Assembly: GCF_029223885.1 (NCBI RefSeq)
Contig: NZ_CP119409.1
Location: 894,001-958,000, forward strand
Reading direction: 5' to 3'
DNA: 64,000 nucleotides
From: Pararhizobium gei
GTDB lineage: Bacteria; Pseudomonadota; Alphaproteobacteria; Rhizobiales; Rhizobiaceae
Of the stretch, positions 34,274-43,311 are shown one piece after another. Made by a program: the position numbers and the translations under genes. Numbering within the stretch: position 1 is the stretch's first letter; each line of letters opens with the position of its first letter. Under the pieces are notes generated by a model that saw only the letters and a program-made list of their open reading frames with translations, made no database searches and was not told where the DNA came from.

Positions 34274-34999
34274 TCTGATCTCTGTCTTGCGCTCATCAGC
34301 TGCCGCATTCTCCCTTTCATAAGCCCTCTTTGCCGCAGTCGGCGTCCTCTCTCCGTTGTTTCTTGTTTTATTTATATCTGGATTCATCGAGGGGTGGACT
34401 TCTTTGAACCCTATCGCACGCTTGATCCAATCGACCCATTCTTGGCATACAATCCGGATGATGTTAGGCAGGCTCTTCTGCCCTTTGACAGGTCGATAGC
34501 GTACCTGAATGTGCCCGAGCTGGCGCGCGCGACGCAGCGCGTTCTGCACTGTGGTACGGCACACACCAGCAGCAGCCGCGATTTTGTCGAGCTTCATGTC
34601 ACAGAAGCCATTTTTCTTCACTTCCAGACCAATGAGCACCAGTGCGGCCGCTTCGCCCGTCGAGTAGCACTCGCGCACCGAGGTAGGCAGGGAGGTCGCA
34701 CCGCCCCATGAACGCTTCCGCTTCATGGACGCCACCTTGTCAGGTGACCGTTGCCACTTCCTGCCGAGCAGCATCTTGACGCCCCGCGCCATACGCCCCA
34801 ACGCCGGCATCGCGCCACGGCTAGGCCCACACGTTCGACTGCCGTCCTCAAAAGCACAAAGCGCAACAGGATCGACTGGTCTCATATCTTTGATGACGCG
34901 TCGGAGGGCATCCGAGATCGTGGCTGTGCTGCCCTCTGGACGTGATTGAGCGGCCCGCGAATGATATTCTGCGAGCCACGTTGCGTGTGAACGATCCAT
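34193..34999 (-). CDS. Winged-helix DNA-binding protein, possible element replication/regulatory protein
   Basis: 268 residues. The middle (about 115-190) has a helix-turn-helix: CDMKLDKIAAAAGVCRTTVQ, NALRRARQLGHIQVRYRP, of the type found in plasmid/phage replication initiators and GntR-like regulators. It could be the element's initiator or activator of the late operon; nothing else in the element looks like a replication gene. The last 27 residues are encoded by two of the repeated palindromes, which look like an addition to the C-terminus. Start overlaps the upstream stop by 1 base. Confidence 0.65.
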   Translation of the reverse strand: MDRSHATWLAEYHSRAAQSRPEGSTATISDALRRVIKDMRPVDPVALCAFEDGSRTCGPSRGAMPALGRMARGVKMLLGRKWQRSPDKVASMKRKRSWGGATSLPTSVRECYSTGEAAALVLIGLEVKKNGFCDMKLDKIAAAAGVCRTTVQNALRRARQLGHIQVRYRPVKGQKSLPNIIRIVCQEWVDWIKRAIGFKEVHPSMNPDINKTRNNGERTPTAAKRAYERENAAADERKTEIRSPTWRTEADEIGVTGSSGQLGRLKTG

Positions 35000-35187
35000 C
35001 AGCGCGACCCCTTATCCAGGAGCTTGCGCTGCGCAGGAGAGAGCCGCTTGAGCGCTGACGCCATGAGTTTTTCGCGCTCTGCGTCTAAGGCTGACATCTG
35101 ATTGGGCCGCGCATTGTCGTAGTTGAGGCGTGCGGCTGCTTCCTTCTTCTTCCGAGCCTTGTATCGCTCGTTAGACGCCTTTCCCAT
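34999..35187 (-). CDS. Small basic helical element protein, unknown
   Basis: 62 residues from the ATG at 35187 (MGKASNERYKARKKKEAAAR). Highly basic first third, then a helix with MASALKRLSPAQRKLLDKG. It overlaps both neighbours by 1 base. Possibly nucleic-acid binding; no family recognised. Confidence 0.6.
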   Translation of the reverse strand: MGKASNERYKARKKKEAAARLNYDNARPNQMSALDAEREKLMASALKRLSPAQRKLLDKGSR

Positions 35188-35453
35188 CAGCTGATCCTCG
35201 CATACTGCAAGGCATGAGCCTGTTTCAGGGCTTCGATCGCTTGCAAAGATGTGAGATTGAAGCGCTCGCGGACGATCGGGATGAGTGCCCCGGTGCACTC
35301 ATTTCGGTGCTGGCTTAGCCAAGATGCAGCAACTTCAACCGGACCGGCGTCAGAACGTTCGCAGAACGTGCCCCCCGGATTTTCCCCGTATCCGACTGGG
35401 GAATGTCGTTTTGTTCTGCCGTTAGCTGCCGGGGAAAGGGGAGTGCTCTTCAC
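35187..35453 (-). CDS. Small element protein next to the tRNA, likely GTG start
   Basis: The frame runs back through the tRNA gene, so the real start must lie below 35483. A GTG at 35453 preceded by AAGG gives 88 residues. The C-terminal half (IPIVRERFNLTSLQAIEALK) is a compact helical segment; the N-terminal half is less structured. It starts a three-gene overlapping cassette. Function unknown; position next to the att site suggests a control gene. Confidence 0.5.
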   Translation of the reverse strand: MKSTPLSPAANGRTKRHSPVGYGENPGGTFCERSDAGPVEVAASWLSQHRNECTGALIPIVRERFNLTSLQAIEALKQAHALQYARIS

Positions 35454-35482
35454 CTCAACACCTTGCTGTGCAGGGTGTTGAG

Positions 35483-35557
35483 TGGTGCTGCTAGGCGGTC
35501 TCGAACCGCCGGCCTCTCCCTTACCAAGGGAGTGCTCTACCCCTGAGCTATAGCAGC
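35483..35557 (-). tRNA. tRNA-Thr (anticodon GGT)
   Basis: Complete cloverleaf on the minus strand: acceptor GCTGCTA/TAGCAGC, D-arm AGCTCAGGGGTAGAGC, anticodon stem CTCCC/GGGAG with loop TTGGTAA, T-arm GGCGG-TTCGAGA-CCGCC, and encoded CCA. The T-arm differs from that of the displaced copy at 18248, so the 3' part is element-derived. Confidence 0.95.
35510..35528 (-). repeat. att core within tRNA-Thr
   Basis: 19 bp CGGCCTCTCCCTTACCAAG, identical to 18275-18293; covers the anticodon loop and the 3' side of its stem. Confidence 0.85.
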
Positions 35558-35710
35558 ATCCTGCGGCGGAGCAGTTGTCCGGCGCGAGCGAGGGCCTATT
35601 GCCACAGCTTGATAGCGAGCGCAAGCTGCAAATCTCAGTTTTCACCGCAGCGGGCCAGCGAAAGCGGAGTGGGGCTTCCGGACGAGGGGGTTTTGCGGTA
35701 TTGCGGCGTG

Positions 35711-35971
35711 ATGCAGAACAATGATGACGAAGCGGAAATCTCAAGCGGCCGCAGCGGGGCAGGGCGGTCACTCGCAAAAGAGCGCAGCACCGGCAAGGAA
35801 GCGCATGGGCAGGAGGCCCTGCGGCAGGCGCAAGCGCGCCGCGAGCGAGCCGCCAAAACCTTGCGTGACAATCTCCTGAAGCGCAAGCAGCAGGGTCGGG
35901 CGCGCCGCGCGGGCAATGCCGACGAGACGTCCGGATTGCCTGCTGCAAAAACGGACGGATCTGACGAATAA
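35711..35971 (+). CDS. Small charged protein upstream of murA, unknown
   Basis: 86 residues (MQNNDDEAEISSGRSGAGRS and onward), largely a basic helix rich in Arg/Ala/Gln (ALRQAQARRERAAKTLRDNL, LKRKQQGRARR). Similar small disordered proteins are common next to murA in Rhizobiaceae as far as I recall. No ribosome site stands out, so the start is uncertain. Confidence 0.6.
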   Translation: MQNNDDEAEISSGRSGAGRSLAKERSTGKEAHGQEALRQAQARRERAAKTLRDNLLKRKQQGRARRAGNADETSGLPAAKTDGSDE

Positions 35972-36145
35972 TGACCGAGGTGGGCCGGCGCCTACCGACG
36001 TTCGGCATCTCTTCAATTTGCTTCTCATTTCACTATGCTTCCTTTATGGAGGCGCACGCTCTGAAGGACGGCAAGGCTCCAACCGCCGGCCAGTCTCTGA
36101 AAACCGGAATGTCAGGAAAGGCGGGCGCCGCCCGTAAGGTACCCC

Positions 36146-37438
36146 ATGGATCGCATCAGAATTACCGGCGGCAACGAGTTACGCGGCGTCATCCCGATCT
36201 CCGGCGCCAAGAATGCCGCCTTGCCGCTGATGATCGCATCGCTTCTGACGGACGATACGCTGACGCTGGAAAACGTGCCGCATCTCGCCGATGTCGAGCA
36301 GTTGATCCGCATCCTCGGCAATCACGGCGCCGATATTTCGGTCAATGGCCGCCGCGAGCGCCAGAGCGAGGTCTATTCCCGAACCATCCATTTCACCTCG
36401 CGCAATATCGTCGATACGACGGCGCCCTATGAACTGGTCTCGAAGATGCGGGCGAGTTTCTGGGTCATCGGCCCGCTTCTGGCGCGTGAGGGCAAGGCGC
36501 GTGTCTCGCTGCCCGGTGGCTGCGCGATCGGCACACGCCCGGTAGACCTTTTTATTGAGGGCCTGGCGGCTCTCGGTGCCAATATCGAGATCGACAGCGG
36601 CTATATCAACGCGACCGCGCCGAAGGGCGGGCTGGTCGGCGCGCGTTATGTCTTCCCGAAGGTGTCGGTCGGCGCCACCCATGTGATGATGATGGCCGCG
36701 ACGCTGGCCAATGGAACGACGGTGATCGGCAATGCCGCGCGCGAGCCGGAAGTGGTCGATCTCGCCAATTGCCTGATTGCCATGGGCGCCAGGATCAGCG
36801 GTGCGGGCACGTCGACGATCACGATCGAGGGCGTCACCTCGTTGTCGGGCGCGCGCCACCGTGTGCTGCCGGACCGTATCGAAACCGGCACCTACGCCAT
36901 GGCCGTTGCCATGACCGGTGGCGACGTCGTGCTCGAAGGCACGAATGCCCGGTTGCTCGACACCGCGCTGGAAGCGATTCGCCGCGCCGGAGCCGAAATT
37001 ACCGAGACCGAAACGGGCCTTCGCGTCGTGCGTAACGGCGGCGGCATCAAGCCTGTCGATGTGGTGACTGATCCCTTCCCGGGTTTCCCGACAGACCTGC
37101 AGGCGCAGTTCATGGGATTGATGACCCGGTCTTCCGGCATTTCCCATATCACCGAAACGATCTTCGAAAACCGTTTCATGCATGTCCAGGAACTCGCCCG
37201 CCTCGGCGCCAAGATCTCCCTGTCCGGCCAGACAGCGAAGATCGAGGGTGTGGAGCGGCTGAAGGGCGCGCCCGTCATGGCGACCGATCTCAGGGCCTCT
37301 GTGTCGCTGGTCATTGCCGGATTGGTCGCCGAAGGCGAAACCATGGTTTCGCGCGTCTATCACCTCGACCGTGGCTTCGAGCGGCTGGAGGAAAAGCTCA
37401 ACAATTGCGGCGCCAATGTCGAGCGTGTCAGCGACTGA
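36146..37438 (+). CDS. murA: UDP-N-acetylglucosamine 1-carboxyvinyltransferase
   Basis: 430 residues, full length. MurA transfers enolpyruvate from PEP to UDP-GlcNAc, the first committed step of peptidoglycan synthesis in the cytoplasm. Motifs: N-terminal [40 protein letters not shown] (the loop with the reactive Cys), and the C-terminal [17 protein letters not shown]. First gene of the conserved block that continues to yacG. Confidence 0.96.
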   Translation: MDRIRITGGNELRGVIPISGAKNAALPLMIASLLTDDTLTLENVPHLADVEQLIRILGNHGADISVNGRRERQSEVYSRTIHFTSRNIVDTTAPYELVSKMRASFWVIGPLLAREGKARVSLPGGCAIGTRPVDLFIEGLAALGANIEIDSGYINATAPKGGLVGARYVFPKVSVGATHVMMMAATLANGTTVIGNAAREPEVVDLANCLIAMGARISGAGTSTITIEGVTSLSGARHRVLPDRIETGTYAMAVAMTGGDVVLEGTNARLLDTALEAIRRAGAEITETETGLRVVRNGGGIKPVDVVTDPFPGFPTDLQAQFMGLMTRSSGISHITETIFENRFMHVQELARLGAKISLSGQTAKIEGVERLKGAPVMATDLRASVSLVIAGLVAEGETMVSRVYHLDRGFERLEEKLNNCGANVERVSD

Positions 37439-37534
37439 CGACGCCATGGAGAGGGTGCTTGCGGTTGCGGATTTCACGGCGGCACCCTATCTCCTTGCCA
37501 TGACGGATGCTGTGTTTCAGCGGCAGGTGAAGGG

Positions 37535-37984
37535 ATGATCGACATGGACGCTTTGAAGTTGATGGGGCTGGACGCCGAGGATCTTGATATCGTGTCCGCG
37601 CATGTGCAGGATGCCGTGTGCAAGGTGTCCGGGCTTTCCTATGTGCCACGTCTGCGCCAATTGTCACTGGTGATCAATCGCTTCGTCTGGGAGACGGCGG
37701 AAAGCCGCGGCAATGCCTTCGAACGTCGCCGCAGCGTGCTTTTGTTCAAGCGTGTCAATGCCGTGCGTTCCACCGGGTTTAACCGGCAGGATGGCGAGCA
37801 GGTTTTGTCGCTTCTGGCCATCCAGTTCGAGCAGAACGGCGAGGGACCGGACGGAACCGTGGAATTGGTGCTGGCGGGCGGAGGCTCTATTCTGCTTGAT
37901 GTGGAATGTATCGAAGTGCAGCTTGCAGATACCGGCGGCGCATGGGAAACCGGATTGAAGCCGCGTCACCCGATCGGCGCGTGA
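37535..37984 (+). CDS. DUF2948 family protein
   Basis: 149 residues (LKLMGLDAEDLDIVSAHVQD, then AVCKVSGLSYVPRLRQLSLV and RFVWETAE). DUF2948 is a conserved alphaproteobacterial family of unknown function almost always between murA and hisD, as here. The short gap after murA (96 bp) contains a 30-codon open frame ending in an ATGA overlap with this start, possibly a translational-coupling leader. Confidence 0.88.
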   Translation: MIDMDALKLMGLDAEDLDIVSAHVQDAVCKVSGLSYVPRLRQLSLVINRFVWETAESRGNAFERRRSVLLFKRVNAVRSTGFNRQDGEQVLSLLAIQFEQNGEGPDGTVELVLAGGGSILLDVECIEVQLADTGGAWETGLKPRHPIGA

Positions 37985-38039
37985 TTGCCAAGCTGGCTGC
38001 GGCTGACCGTGCCTTCCATCCACGACAAGGACTTTTCAA

Positions 38040-39347
38040 TTGGCCATCCGCCTCGACACCCTCGCTCCCGGCTTCGAAACTGCCTTTGCGGCCTTCCTGA
38101 CGACGAAGCGGGAAGTTTCGGACGATGTTAACGATGTTGTTCGCACGATTATCGATGATGTGCGCCTGCGCGGCGATGCGGCGCTGGCGGATTACAGCCG
38201 CAAATTTGACAGTCTGGATTTCGCGGTCACACCGATGGCAGTGACTGCCGCGGAAATCGACGCGGCGATCGAGACGGTTCCGTCCGAGGTTCTTGGCGCG
38301 TTGAAGGTTGCGGCCGTCCGCATCGAGGCGCATCACACGCGCCAGCGCCCAAAGGATGATATATATGAAGACTCCATGGGGGTTGGCCTCGGCTCGCGCT
38401 GGACGGCAATCGATGCTGTCGGGCTCTATGTGCCGGGCGGCACGGCCAGCTATCCAAGCTCGGTGCTCATGAATGCACTGCCGGCCAGGGTGGCGGGCGT
38501 CGAACGGGTCGTCATGGTGGTTCCCGCCAGCGGCGGCACCATCAATCCGGCTGTCCTTGCCGCTGCCCGGATGGCCGGCGTCGAGGAAATCTACCGCATC
38601 GGCGGCGCTCAGGCGATCGCGGCCCTTGCCTACGGCACGGAGACGATCGCGCCGGTCGCCAAGATCATGGGGCCAGGCAATGCCTATGTCGCAGCGGCGA
38701 AACGTCAGGTCTTCGGAACCGTCGGCATCGACATGATCGCCGGGCCCTCGGAGGTGCTGGTGATTGCTGACGGCGACAACGATCCGGACTGGATCGCAGC
38801 CGACCTTTTGGCCCAGGCCGAACATGACGCCGGTGCCCAGTCCATCCTGATCACCGACGATACGTCTTTTGCGGCGGCAGTCGAGGCCGCGGTCGAGCGT
38901 CAGTTGCGCACCCTGCCGCGCGCCGCGACTGCCGCCGCGAGCTGGCGCGATTTCGGCGCCATCATTCTCGTGCCCGACTTCGAGGCAGCGGTACCGCTTG
39001 CCAACCGGATCGCCGCCGAGCATGTGGAACTGGCGCTTGCCGACGCCGATGCGATGATCCCCAAAATCCGCAATGCCGGCGCGATTTTCGTCGGGCGCCA
39101 TACGCCGGAAGTGATCGGAGACTATGTCGGCGGCTCAAACCATGTCCTGCCGACGGCCCGCTCCGCCCGGTTTTCCTCCGGTCTCGGCGTGCTCGACTAT
39201 ATGAAGCGCACCTCCATCCTGCGCCTCGGCACCGAACAGTTGCGCGATCTGGGCCCGGCGGCGATTGCCCTTGCCCGATCCGAAGGTTTGGAGGCACATG
39301 CCCGCTCGGTCGCGATCCGTCTCAATCTTGGTGGGGGCGAGGGATGA
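38040..39347 (+). CDS. hisD: Histidinol dehydrogenase
   Basis: 435 residues. Catalyses the last two steps of histidine biosynthesis (histidinol to histidine with 2 NAD+). Signature: [40 protein letters not shown] and the C-terminal [19 protein letters not shown]. The start appears to be TTG at 38040, preceded by an AAGGA site, giving the standard N-terminus [11 protein letters not shown]. It overlaps the UPF0262 gene by 4 bp. Confidence 0.95.
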   Translation: MAIRLDTLAPGFETAFAAFLTTKREVSDDVNDVVRTIIDDVRLRGDAALADYSRKFDSLDFAVTPMAVTAAEIDAAIETVPSEVLGALKVAAVRIEAHHTRQRPKDDIYEDSMGVGLGSRWTAIDAVGLYVPGGTASYPSSVLMNALPARVAGVERVVMVVPASGGTINPAVLAAARMAGVEEIYRIGGAQAIAALAYGTETIAPVAKIMGPGNAYVAAAKRQVFGTVGIDMIAGPSEVLVIADGDNDPDWIAADLLAQAEHDAGAQSILITDDTSFAAAVEAAVERQLRTLPRAATAAASWRDFGAIILVPDFEAAVPLANRIAAEHVELALADADAMIPKIRNAGAIFVGRHTPEVIGDYVGGSNHVLPTARSARFSSGLGVLDYMKRTSILRLGTEQLRDLGPAAIALARSEGLEAHARSVAIRLNLGGGEG

Positions 39348-39814
39348 GTTCCAGCCGCCGCCTTTGCGATGTGGTGCTGGACGAGACCATCGGTTGCTCG
39401 ACGCCGGACGTTGAACATGAGCGGGCGGTAGCGATTTTTGATCTGATCGAGGAAAATTCCTTCGAACCGATCGGACATGAGCCCGGTCCCTACCGGCTGA
39501 AGCTGTCGCTGGTCGATAGCAAACTGGTGTTCATCATTACGACGGAGGCAGGGGCCGACGTGGCGACCCATATTCTGTCGCTGACGCCCTTCCGGCGAAT
39601 CGTGAAAGACTATTTCATGATCTGCGAAAGCTACTACCAGGCCATCCGTTCCTCTACCCCGAGCCAGATCGAGGCGATCGACATGGGCCGTCGCGGCGTC
39701 CACAACGAGGGCTCGCAGACGCTGATGGACCGGCTCTCCGGCAAGATCAAGATGGACTTCGATACGGCGCGGCGCCTCTTCACCCTGGTCTGTGTTCTGC
39801 ATTGGAGGGGATAG
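39344..39814 (+). CDS. UPF0262 family protein
   Basis: 156 residues ([20 protein letters not shown], then [20 protein letters not shown]; ending [20 protein letters not shown]). UPF0262 is conserved in Rhizobiales in this exact position between hisD and the phosphatase; function unknown. ATGA overlap with hisD implies translational coupling. Confidence 0.9.
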   Translation: MSSSRRLCDVVLDETIGCSTPDVEHERAVAIFDLIEENSFEPIGHEPGPYRLKLSLVDSKLVFIITTEAGADVATHILSLTPFRRIVKDYFMICESYYQAIRSSTPSQIEAIDMGRRGVHNEGSQTLMDRLSGKIKMDFDTARRLFTLVCVLHWRG

Positions 39815-39819
39815 GCGCC

Positions 39820-40302
39820 GTGATCGATGCTGTTTCCCCAATCTTGCCGCAGCCGGCGGGGAAATCGCCGAAATCGGTGCTGTTCATGTGCGGCATGAAT
39901 GCTATTCGCTCGCCCATGGCGGAGATCCTGGCGAAATCCATGCTGCCGGCCGGCACCTATGTCGCTTCCGCCGGTGTGCGCCCAGGCGAACGGGACCCGT
40001 TCGTCGATGTGGTTCTGGAAGAAGTGGGCCTGACGGCGGGACGGCATCAGCCCCACACGCTGGACGAATTGGAGGACGATTATTTCGACCTGATCGTAAC
40101 GCTCGCTCCCGAGGCGCATCACGCAGCCCTTGAACTCACCCGGTCCATGGCCGTGGATGTCGTCTACTGGCCGACACCCGATCCAACCGTTGCGACGGGC
40201 ACCCGAGAACAGATTGTCGCCGCCTACCGCGAGGTCCGAAATCACATTGCAACGCTGCTTCGGCATCGTTTGCTTGGACAAATGCCCGACAAGATGGCAT
40301 AG
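39820..40302 (+). CDS. Low-molecular-weight protein tyrosine phosphatase/arsenate reductase family
   Basis: 161 residues from GTG 39820, which has a GGAGGGG site 9 bases upstream (a TTG at 39802 would lengthen it). P-loop LFMCGMNAIRSPMAE is the C(X)5R active site; the general-acid region YWPTPDPTVATG retains DP. It may dephosphorylate phosphotyrosine proteins or act as an ArsC-like reductase; the conserved housekeeping position favours the former. It lies 5 bp after UPF0262. Confidence 0.82.
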   Translation: MIDAVSPILPQPAGKSPKSVLFMCGMNAIRSPMAEILAKSMLPAGTYVASAGVRPGERDPFVDVVLEEVGLTAGRHQPHTLDELEDDYFDLIVTLAPEAHHAALELTRSMAVDVVYWPTPDPTVATGTREQIVAAYREVRNHIATLLRHRLLGQMPDKMA

Positions 40303-40448
40303 CGCCCTTGTACAGCCGGAAAAGCCGGCAAAGCGGGAAAAGACCGATCGCTGCAGTTCACAAAGCCGCGGCGATTGTGTAGTTTCCGCCAAATTTTTCA
40401 AGCGGCGCGCTTGGCGTCCGCAGACAAGCACAGAAAGAAATACCCTAG

Positions 40449-40667
40449 ATGGCGAAAGAAGAAGTCCTCGAATTTCCGGGCGTTGTTACCGAATTGCTGC
40501 CCAATGCAACGTTCCGTGTCCAGCTTGAAAACCAGCATGAGATCATTGCCCACACGGCCGGCCGTATGCGCAAGAACCGTATCCGCGTTCTGGCCGGCGA
40601 CAAGGTTCTCGTCGAAATGACGCCTTACGACCTGAGCAAAGGCCGCATCACCTATCGCTTCAAGTAA
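40449..40667 (+). CDS. infA: Translation initiation factor IF-1
   Basis: 72 residues, standard length: [20 protein letters not shown], then [20 protein letters not shown] and GRITYRFK. Binds the ribosomal A site during initiation. 146 bp of leader precedes it, with its own promoter likely. Confidence 0.97.
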   Translation: MAKEEVLEFPGVVTELLPNATFRVQLENQHEIIAHTAGRMRKNRIRVLAGDKVLVEMTPYDLSKGRITYRFK

Positions 40668-40717
40668 GGGCGCGCCGCTGCCGGATGTATGAAATCAAGA
40701 TCGATGGCCCTGTTTGA

Positions 40718-41338
40718 ATGGCGATGACACAAAAGCTGATATTGGCCTCGGGATCGCCGCGACGTGTCGAACTGCTCGCCCAGGCGGGCATCGAGCCGGC
40801 GCGCCTCCTGCCGATGGACCTGGACGAGACGCCGAAGCGGGCGGAACATCCCCGTTCGCTGGCCTGGCGGCTTTGCGCCGAAAAGGCGCGGGCCGCGCTC
40901 GATGCCATCAAGGGCGACCCCGCCTGGGCCGACAGCTACATTCTTGCCGCCGACACCGTCGTATCCGTCGGTCGTCGCATCCTGCCGAAGCCGGATCTTG
41001 TCAGCGAAGCGTCGAGTGCGCTGCATCTTTTGTCCGGCCGCAGCCACCGGGTTTTCACCGGGGTTTGCCTGATCACCCCGGACAGGACGGTGCGGCAGAA
41101 GGTCATCGATACCAAGGTCCGCTTCAAGCGGCTCTCCAGCCACGACATCGACAGCTATCTGGCCTCCGGACAATGGCGCGGCAAGGCCGGTGCCTACGGT
41201 ATCCAGGGCATCGCCGGCAGCTTCGTCGTCAAGCTGGTGGGCTCCTACACCAATGTCGTCGGCCTGCCGCTCTACGAGACCGTCGGCCTGCTGACGGGCG
41301 AGGGCTATGATGTGCATGAAAGCTGGACAAGGGGCTGA
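40718..41338 (+). CDS. maf: Maf-like nucleoside triphosphate pyrophosphatase
   Basis: 206 residues: [20 protein letters not shown] at the N-terminus, [16 protein letters not shown] and [20 protein letters not shown], all Maf signatures. House-cleaning hydrolase of non-canonical (methylated) nucleotides such as m7GTP or dTTP/UTP. Between infA and yacG as in other rhizobia. Confidence 0.94.
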   Translation: MAMTQKLILASGSPRRVELLAQAGIEPARLLPMDLDETPKRAEHPRSLAWRLCAEKARAALDAIKGDPAWADSYILAADTVVSVGRRILPKPDLVSEASSALHLLSGRSHRVFTGVCLITPDRTVRQKVIDTKVRFKRLSSHDIDSYLASGQWRGKAGAYGIQGIAGSFVVKLVGSYTNVVGLPLYETVGLLTGEGYDVHESWTRG

Positions 41339-41340
41339 TC

Positions 41341-41544
41341 ATGGCTTCCGATGACAACAGGGCCGCCTCGAACGTCGCGCCGCTGCGCAAGACCGTGCCA
41401 TGCCCCGAATGCCGGCGGCCGTCGCACCGCGAGCATTACCCCTTCTGCTCCGACCGCTGCCGCAACGTCGATCTGAACAGATGGCTGACCGGCGCCTACG
41501 CCATTCCGGTTGCCGACGACGAGTCGAAAGCCGACGACGAATAA
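41341..41544 (+). CDS. yacG: DNA gyrase inhibitor YacG (zinc ribbon)
   Basis: 67 residues with one zinc site: PCPECRRPSHREHYPFCSDR followed by CRNVDLNRWLTGAYAIP. YacG binds GyrB and inhibits gyrase. Starts 2 bp after the maf stop. Confidence 0.93.
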   Translation: MASDDNRAASNVAPLRKTVPCPECRRPSHREHYPFCSDRCRNVDLNRWLTGAYAIPVADDESKADDE

Positions 41545-41632
41545 AATCCACCGTGATTTTCGCAGATAGTCCTTGTTTTTCAGCCATTTGCGCGGCACGC
41601 TATTTTCTTGTCGGAAAAATGCTATTTGGCGC

Positions 41633-41660
41633 TGGACACCGTCGAACCAGATGTTATAAC
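41633..41660 (+). promoter_or_regulatory. Promoter of tRNA-Phe
   Basis: TGGACA (41633-41638), a 16-bp spacer, then TATAAC (41655-41660), about 70 bp before the tRNA. Good sigma-70-type match with a GC-rich stretch just after it. Confidence 0.5.
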
Positions 41661-41732
41661 CCCGCTCGCTTCCGGGGCGAAACCAAACGCCCCACGCGGT
41701 TCCCACGCGGAACCATCGCCTCACGGCAAGAT

Positions 41733-41808
41733 GCCCGGATAGCTCAGTTGGTAGAGCAGCGGATTGAAAATCCGCGTGTCGGTGGTTCAAATCCGCCTCC
41801 GGGCACCA
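41733..41808 (+). tRNA. tRNA-Phe (anticodon GAA)
   Basis: GCCCGGA acceptor pairs with TCCGGGC, D-arm AGCTCAGTTGGTAGAGC, anticodon stem GCGGA/TCCGC with loop TTGAAAA, T-arm GGTGG-TTCAAAT-CCGCC, encoded CCA. Confidence 0.96.
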
Positions 41809-41996
41809 TTTTTACAAATGAAAACAACTACTTTCGAGACGATGCCGTCGCTGGGACTCTTTAATGTAGGTGTCTTTGACGATTTATATCGCTTTCATGA
41901 TGTTTTGTGTTTCATCAGCGGTATTCCGTGTTTGCCCGCAGAGCGGCCGCTTCAGGTCATACCGTTTTCTATACCGATGTAATCCGATCACACTCC

Positions 41997-42656
41997 TCAA
42001 TCGCGGTTCGGTGCGCCCAAGGGAAAAAAGGAGCGATAGGGGCGGCCCTCATCGACGGCACGGGCGAAGGAGGGGCGGGCGAGCAACCGGGTGCGATAGG
42101 CGCGGAGAGCGGGCAGGGTGTCCGGGATCGGATGGATCCAGTCGGCGTAGAAGAGCGAGGGGGCGGCGGCGCAATCGGCGAGCGTGAAGCTGTCGCCGGC
42201 GGCCCATTCGGTCTCCGCAACAACGCCATTCAGCCAGCCATAGGTATCGTCCAGCATGGCGCGGGCCTCGATGACGCCGTAGGGATCGCGTTCGGCTTCC
42301 GGGCGGATGGCATTGAAAACCACCTTCTGCATCGGTGTCATGATATAATTGTCGAAGACGCGGTCCATCATGCGGGCCCGCAAGGCCTCGACTGGATCGG
42401 CGGGCAGGAGCCGGACAGGGCCGGGATGCCTCAGCATCAGATATTCGATGATGGTTGTTGCCTCCATCACGGTTTCGCTACCATCCTTCAGCACCGGGAA
42501 GCGCTTGACCGGCCAGATCGCCTGCCACTCGGCAAGAATGTCAGCATGATCGGGGTCAAGCATCAGATAGTCGAAATCCGTGCCGTTTTCATAGAGCGCG
42601 ATCAGCACCTTCTGACAGTAGGACGAAAACGGATGGGCGAAAAGCTGCGGTTTCAT
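41997..42656 (-). CDS. Glutathione S-transferase family protein
   Basis: 219 residues from the ATG at 42656, which has a GGAGG site 7 bases upstream. Thioredoxin-like N-domain (KPQLFAHPFSSYCQKVLIAL, cis-Pro in RFPVLKDG, then SETVMEATTIIEYL) and an all-helical C-domain (AAGDSFTLADCAAAPSLFYA). Substrate unknown. It is divergent from an HxlR regulator, with 92 bp between them, suggesting control by it. Confidence 0.9.
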   Translation of the reverse strand: MKPQLFAHPFSSYCQKVLIALYENGTDFDYLMLDPDHADILAEWQAIWPVKRFPVLKDGSETVMEATTIIEYLMLRHPGPVRLLPADPVEALRARMMDRVFDNYIMTPMQKVVFNAIRPEAERDPYGVIEARAMLDDTYGWLNGVVAETEWAAGDSFTLADCAAAPSLFYADWIHPIPDTLPALRAYRTRLLARPSFARAVDEGRPYRSFFPLGAPNRD

Positions 42657-42748
42657 TCTGTTTCCTCCAAAACTGATTGCGAACTGCAATTGGTTGTTTT
42701 GTAGCCTTACCGATCCTATATTGCAACCGGTTTAAATCGAGGATGCAA

Positions 42749-43252
42749 ATGGACGCTTCGCACCGGTCGGGTTGCCCGATCAACCTGACGCTGGAAATGC
42801 TCGGCGACCGCTGGAGCCTGATCATCATCCGCGACCTGATGTTTGGCAATCGCCGGCATTTTCGCGAGCTTCTCGGTCACTCGGAAGAGGGGATTGCCTC
42901 CAACATTCTCGCCGACCGGCTGAAGCGGCTTACCGAATCCGGGCTGATCTCGCGGCGCGACGATCCGAGCCACAAGCAGAAGGGCATCTACAGCCTGACC
43001 GAGCCGGCCATCCAACTGGTGCCGCTTTTGGCGCAGATGGGCGCCTGGGGGCGGCGGCATGCCCCGGCATCGGAAGAGCTGTCGATCCGCGCCGAAATTC
43101 TGGAAGAGGGCGGACCGGCCCTGTGGGAGGTGTTCATGGAAGAACTGCGGTCCTTGCATCTGGGTGCGCCCGCGCCGGAGCGTTCGGTGTTTTCCGAGTT
43201 GCAGGCGGCGTATCTGGCGGTGGTGGTGCGGAAGAAGGGGGCTGTTGCCTAA
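42749..43252 (+). CDS. HxlR-family transcriptional regulator
   Basis: 167 residues from ATG 42749 with an AGGA site. The HxlR winged helix is clear: CPINLTLEMLGDRWSLIIIR, FRELLGHSEEGIASNILADR, LKRLTESGLISRRDDPSHKQ. The Cys near residue 8 is the usual redox/electrophile sensor of this family. Probably controls the divergent GST gene, a common pairing. Confidence 0.9.
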   Translation: MDASHRSGCPINLTLEMLGDRWSLIIIRDLMFGNRRHFRELLGHSEEGIASNILADRLKRLTESGLISRRDDPSHKQKGIYSLTEPAIQLVPLLAQMGAWGRRHAPASEELSIRAEILEEGGPALWEVFMEELRSLHLGAPAPERSVFSELQAAYLAVVVRKKGAVA

Positions 43253-43311
43253 GAGGACGTTGACTTCAAGACAGCTGCCGGTTTTGAGTGGTGTGTTCGG
43301 AGAATAGTAAC

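Larger units (their letters stand above)
18275..35528. mobile_element. 17.2-kb integrated prophage-derived or satellite-like element in tRNA-Thr
   Basis: Direct repeats of 19 bp (18275-18293 and 35510-35528) lie in the anticodon arm of tRNA-Thr. A tyrosine integrase ends 17 bp from the left repeat. All genes but one are on the minus strand and most overlap by 1-16 bp. Content: integration, small early genes, HK97-type head, head-tail joining, terminase, tail tube and tape measure. Not recognised: tail tip/fibres, lysis cassette, replication proteins, CI-type repressor. Order on the coding strand is portal, tail-chaperone-like, protease, capsid, unknown, HNH, tube, connector, gp10, tail completion, head closure, TerS, TerL, tape measure, which differs from the usual HK97 order. 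Confidence 0.9.

Noticed and set aside
18275..35528. Gene transfer agent
   Set aside because: It has an integrase, att repeats in a tRNA and its own excisionase-like genes, and the order does not match the Rhodobacter-type agent.
35454..36008. Extension of the minus-strand frame at 35187-35453 up to 36008
   Set aside because: It would translate through the tRNA-Thr gene and antisense to the small gene before murA.
37446..37538. 30-codon open frame between murA and the DUF2948 gene
   Set aside because: No family evidence; kept only as a possible coupling leader in the DUF2948 entry.
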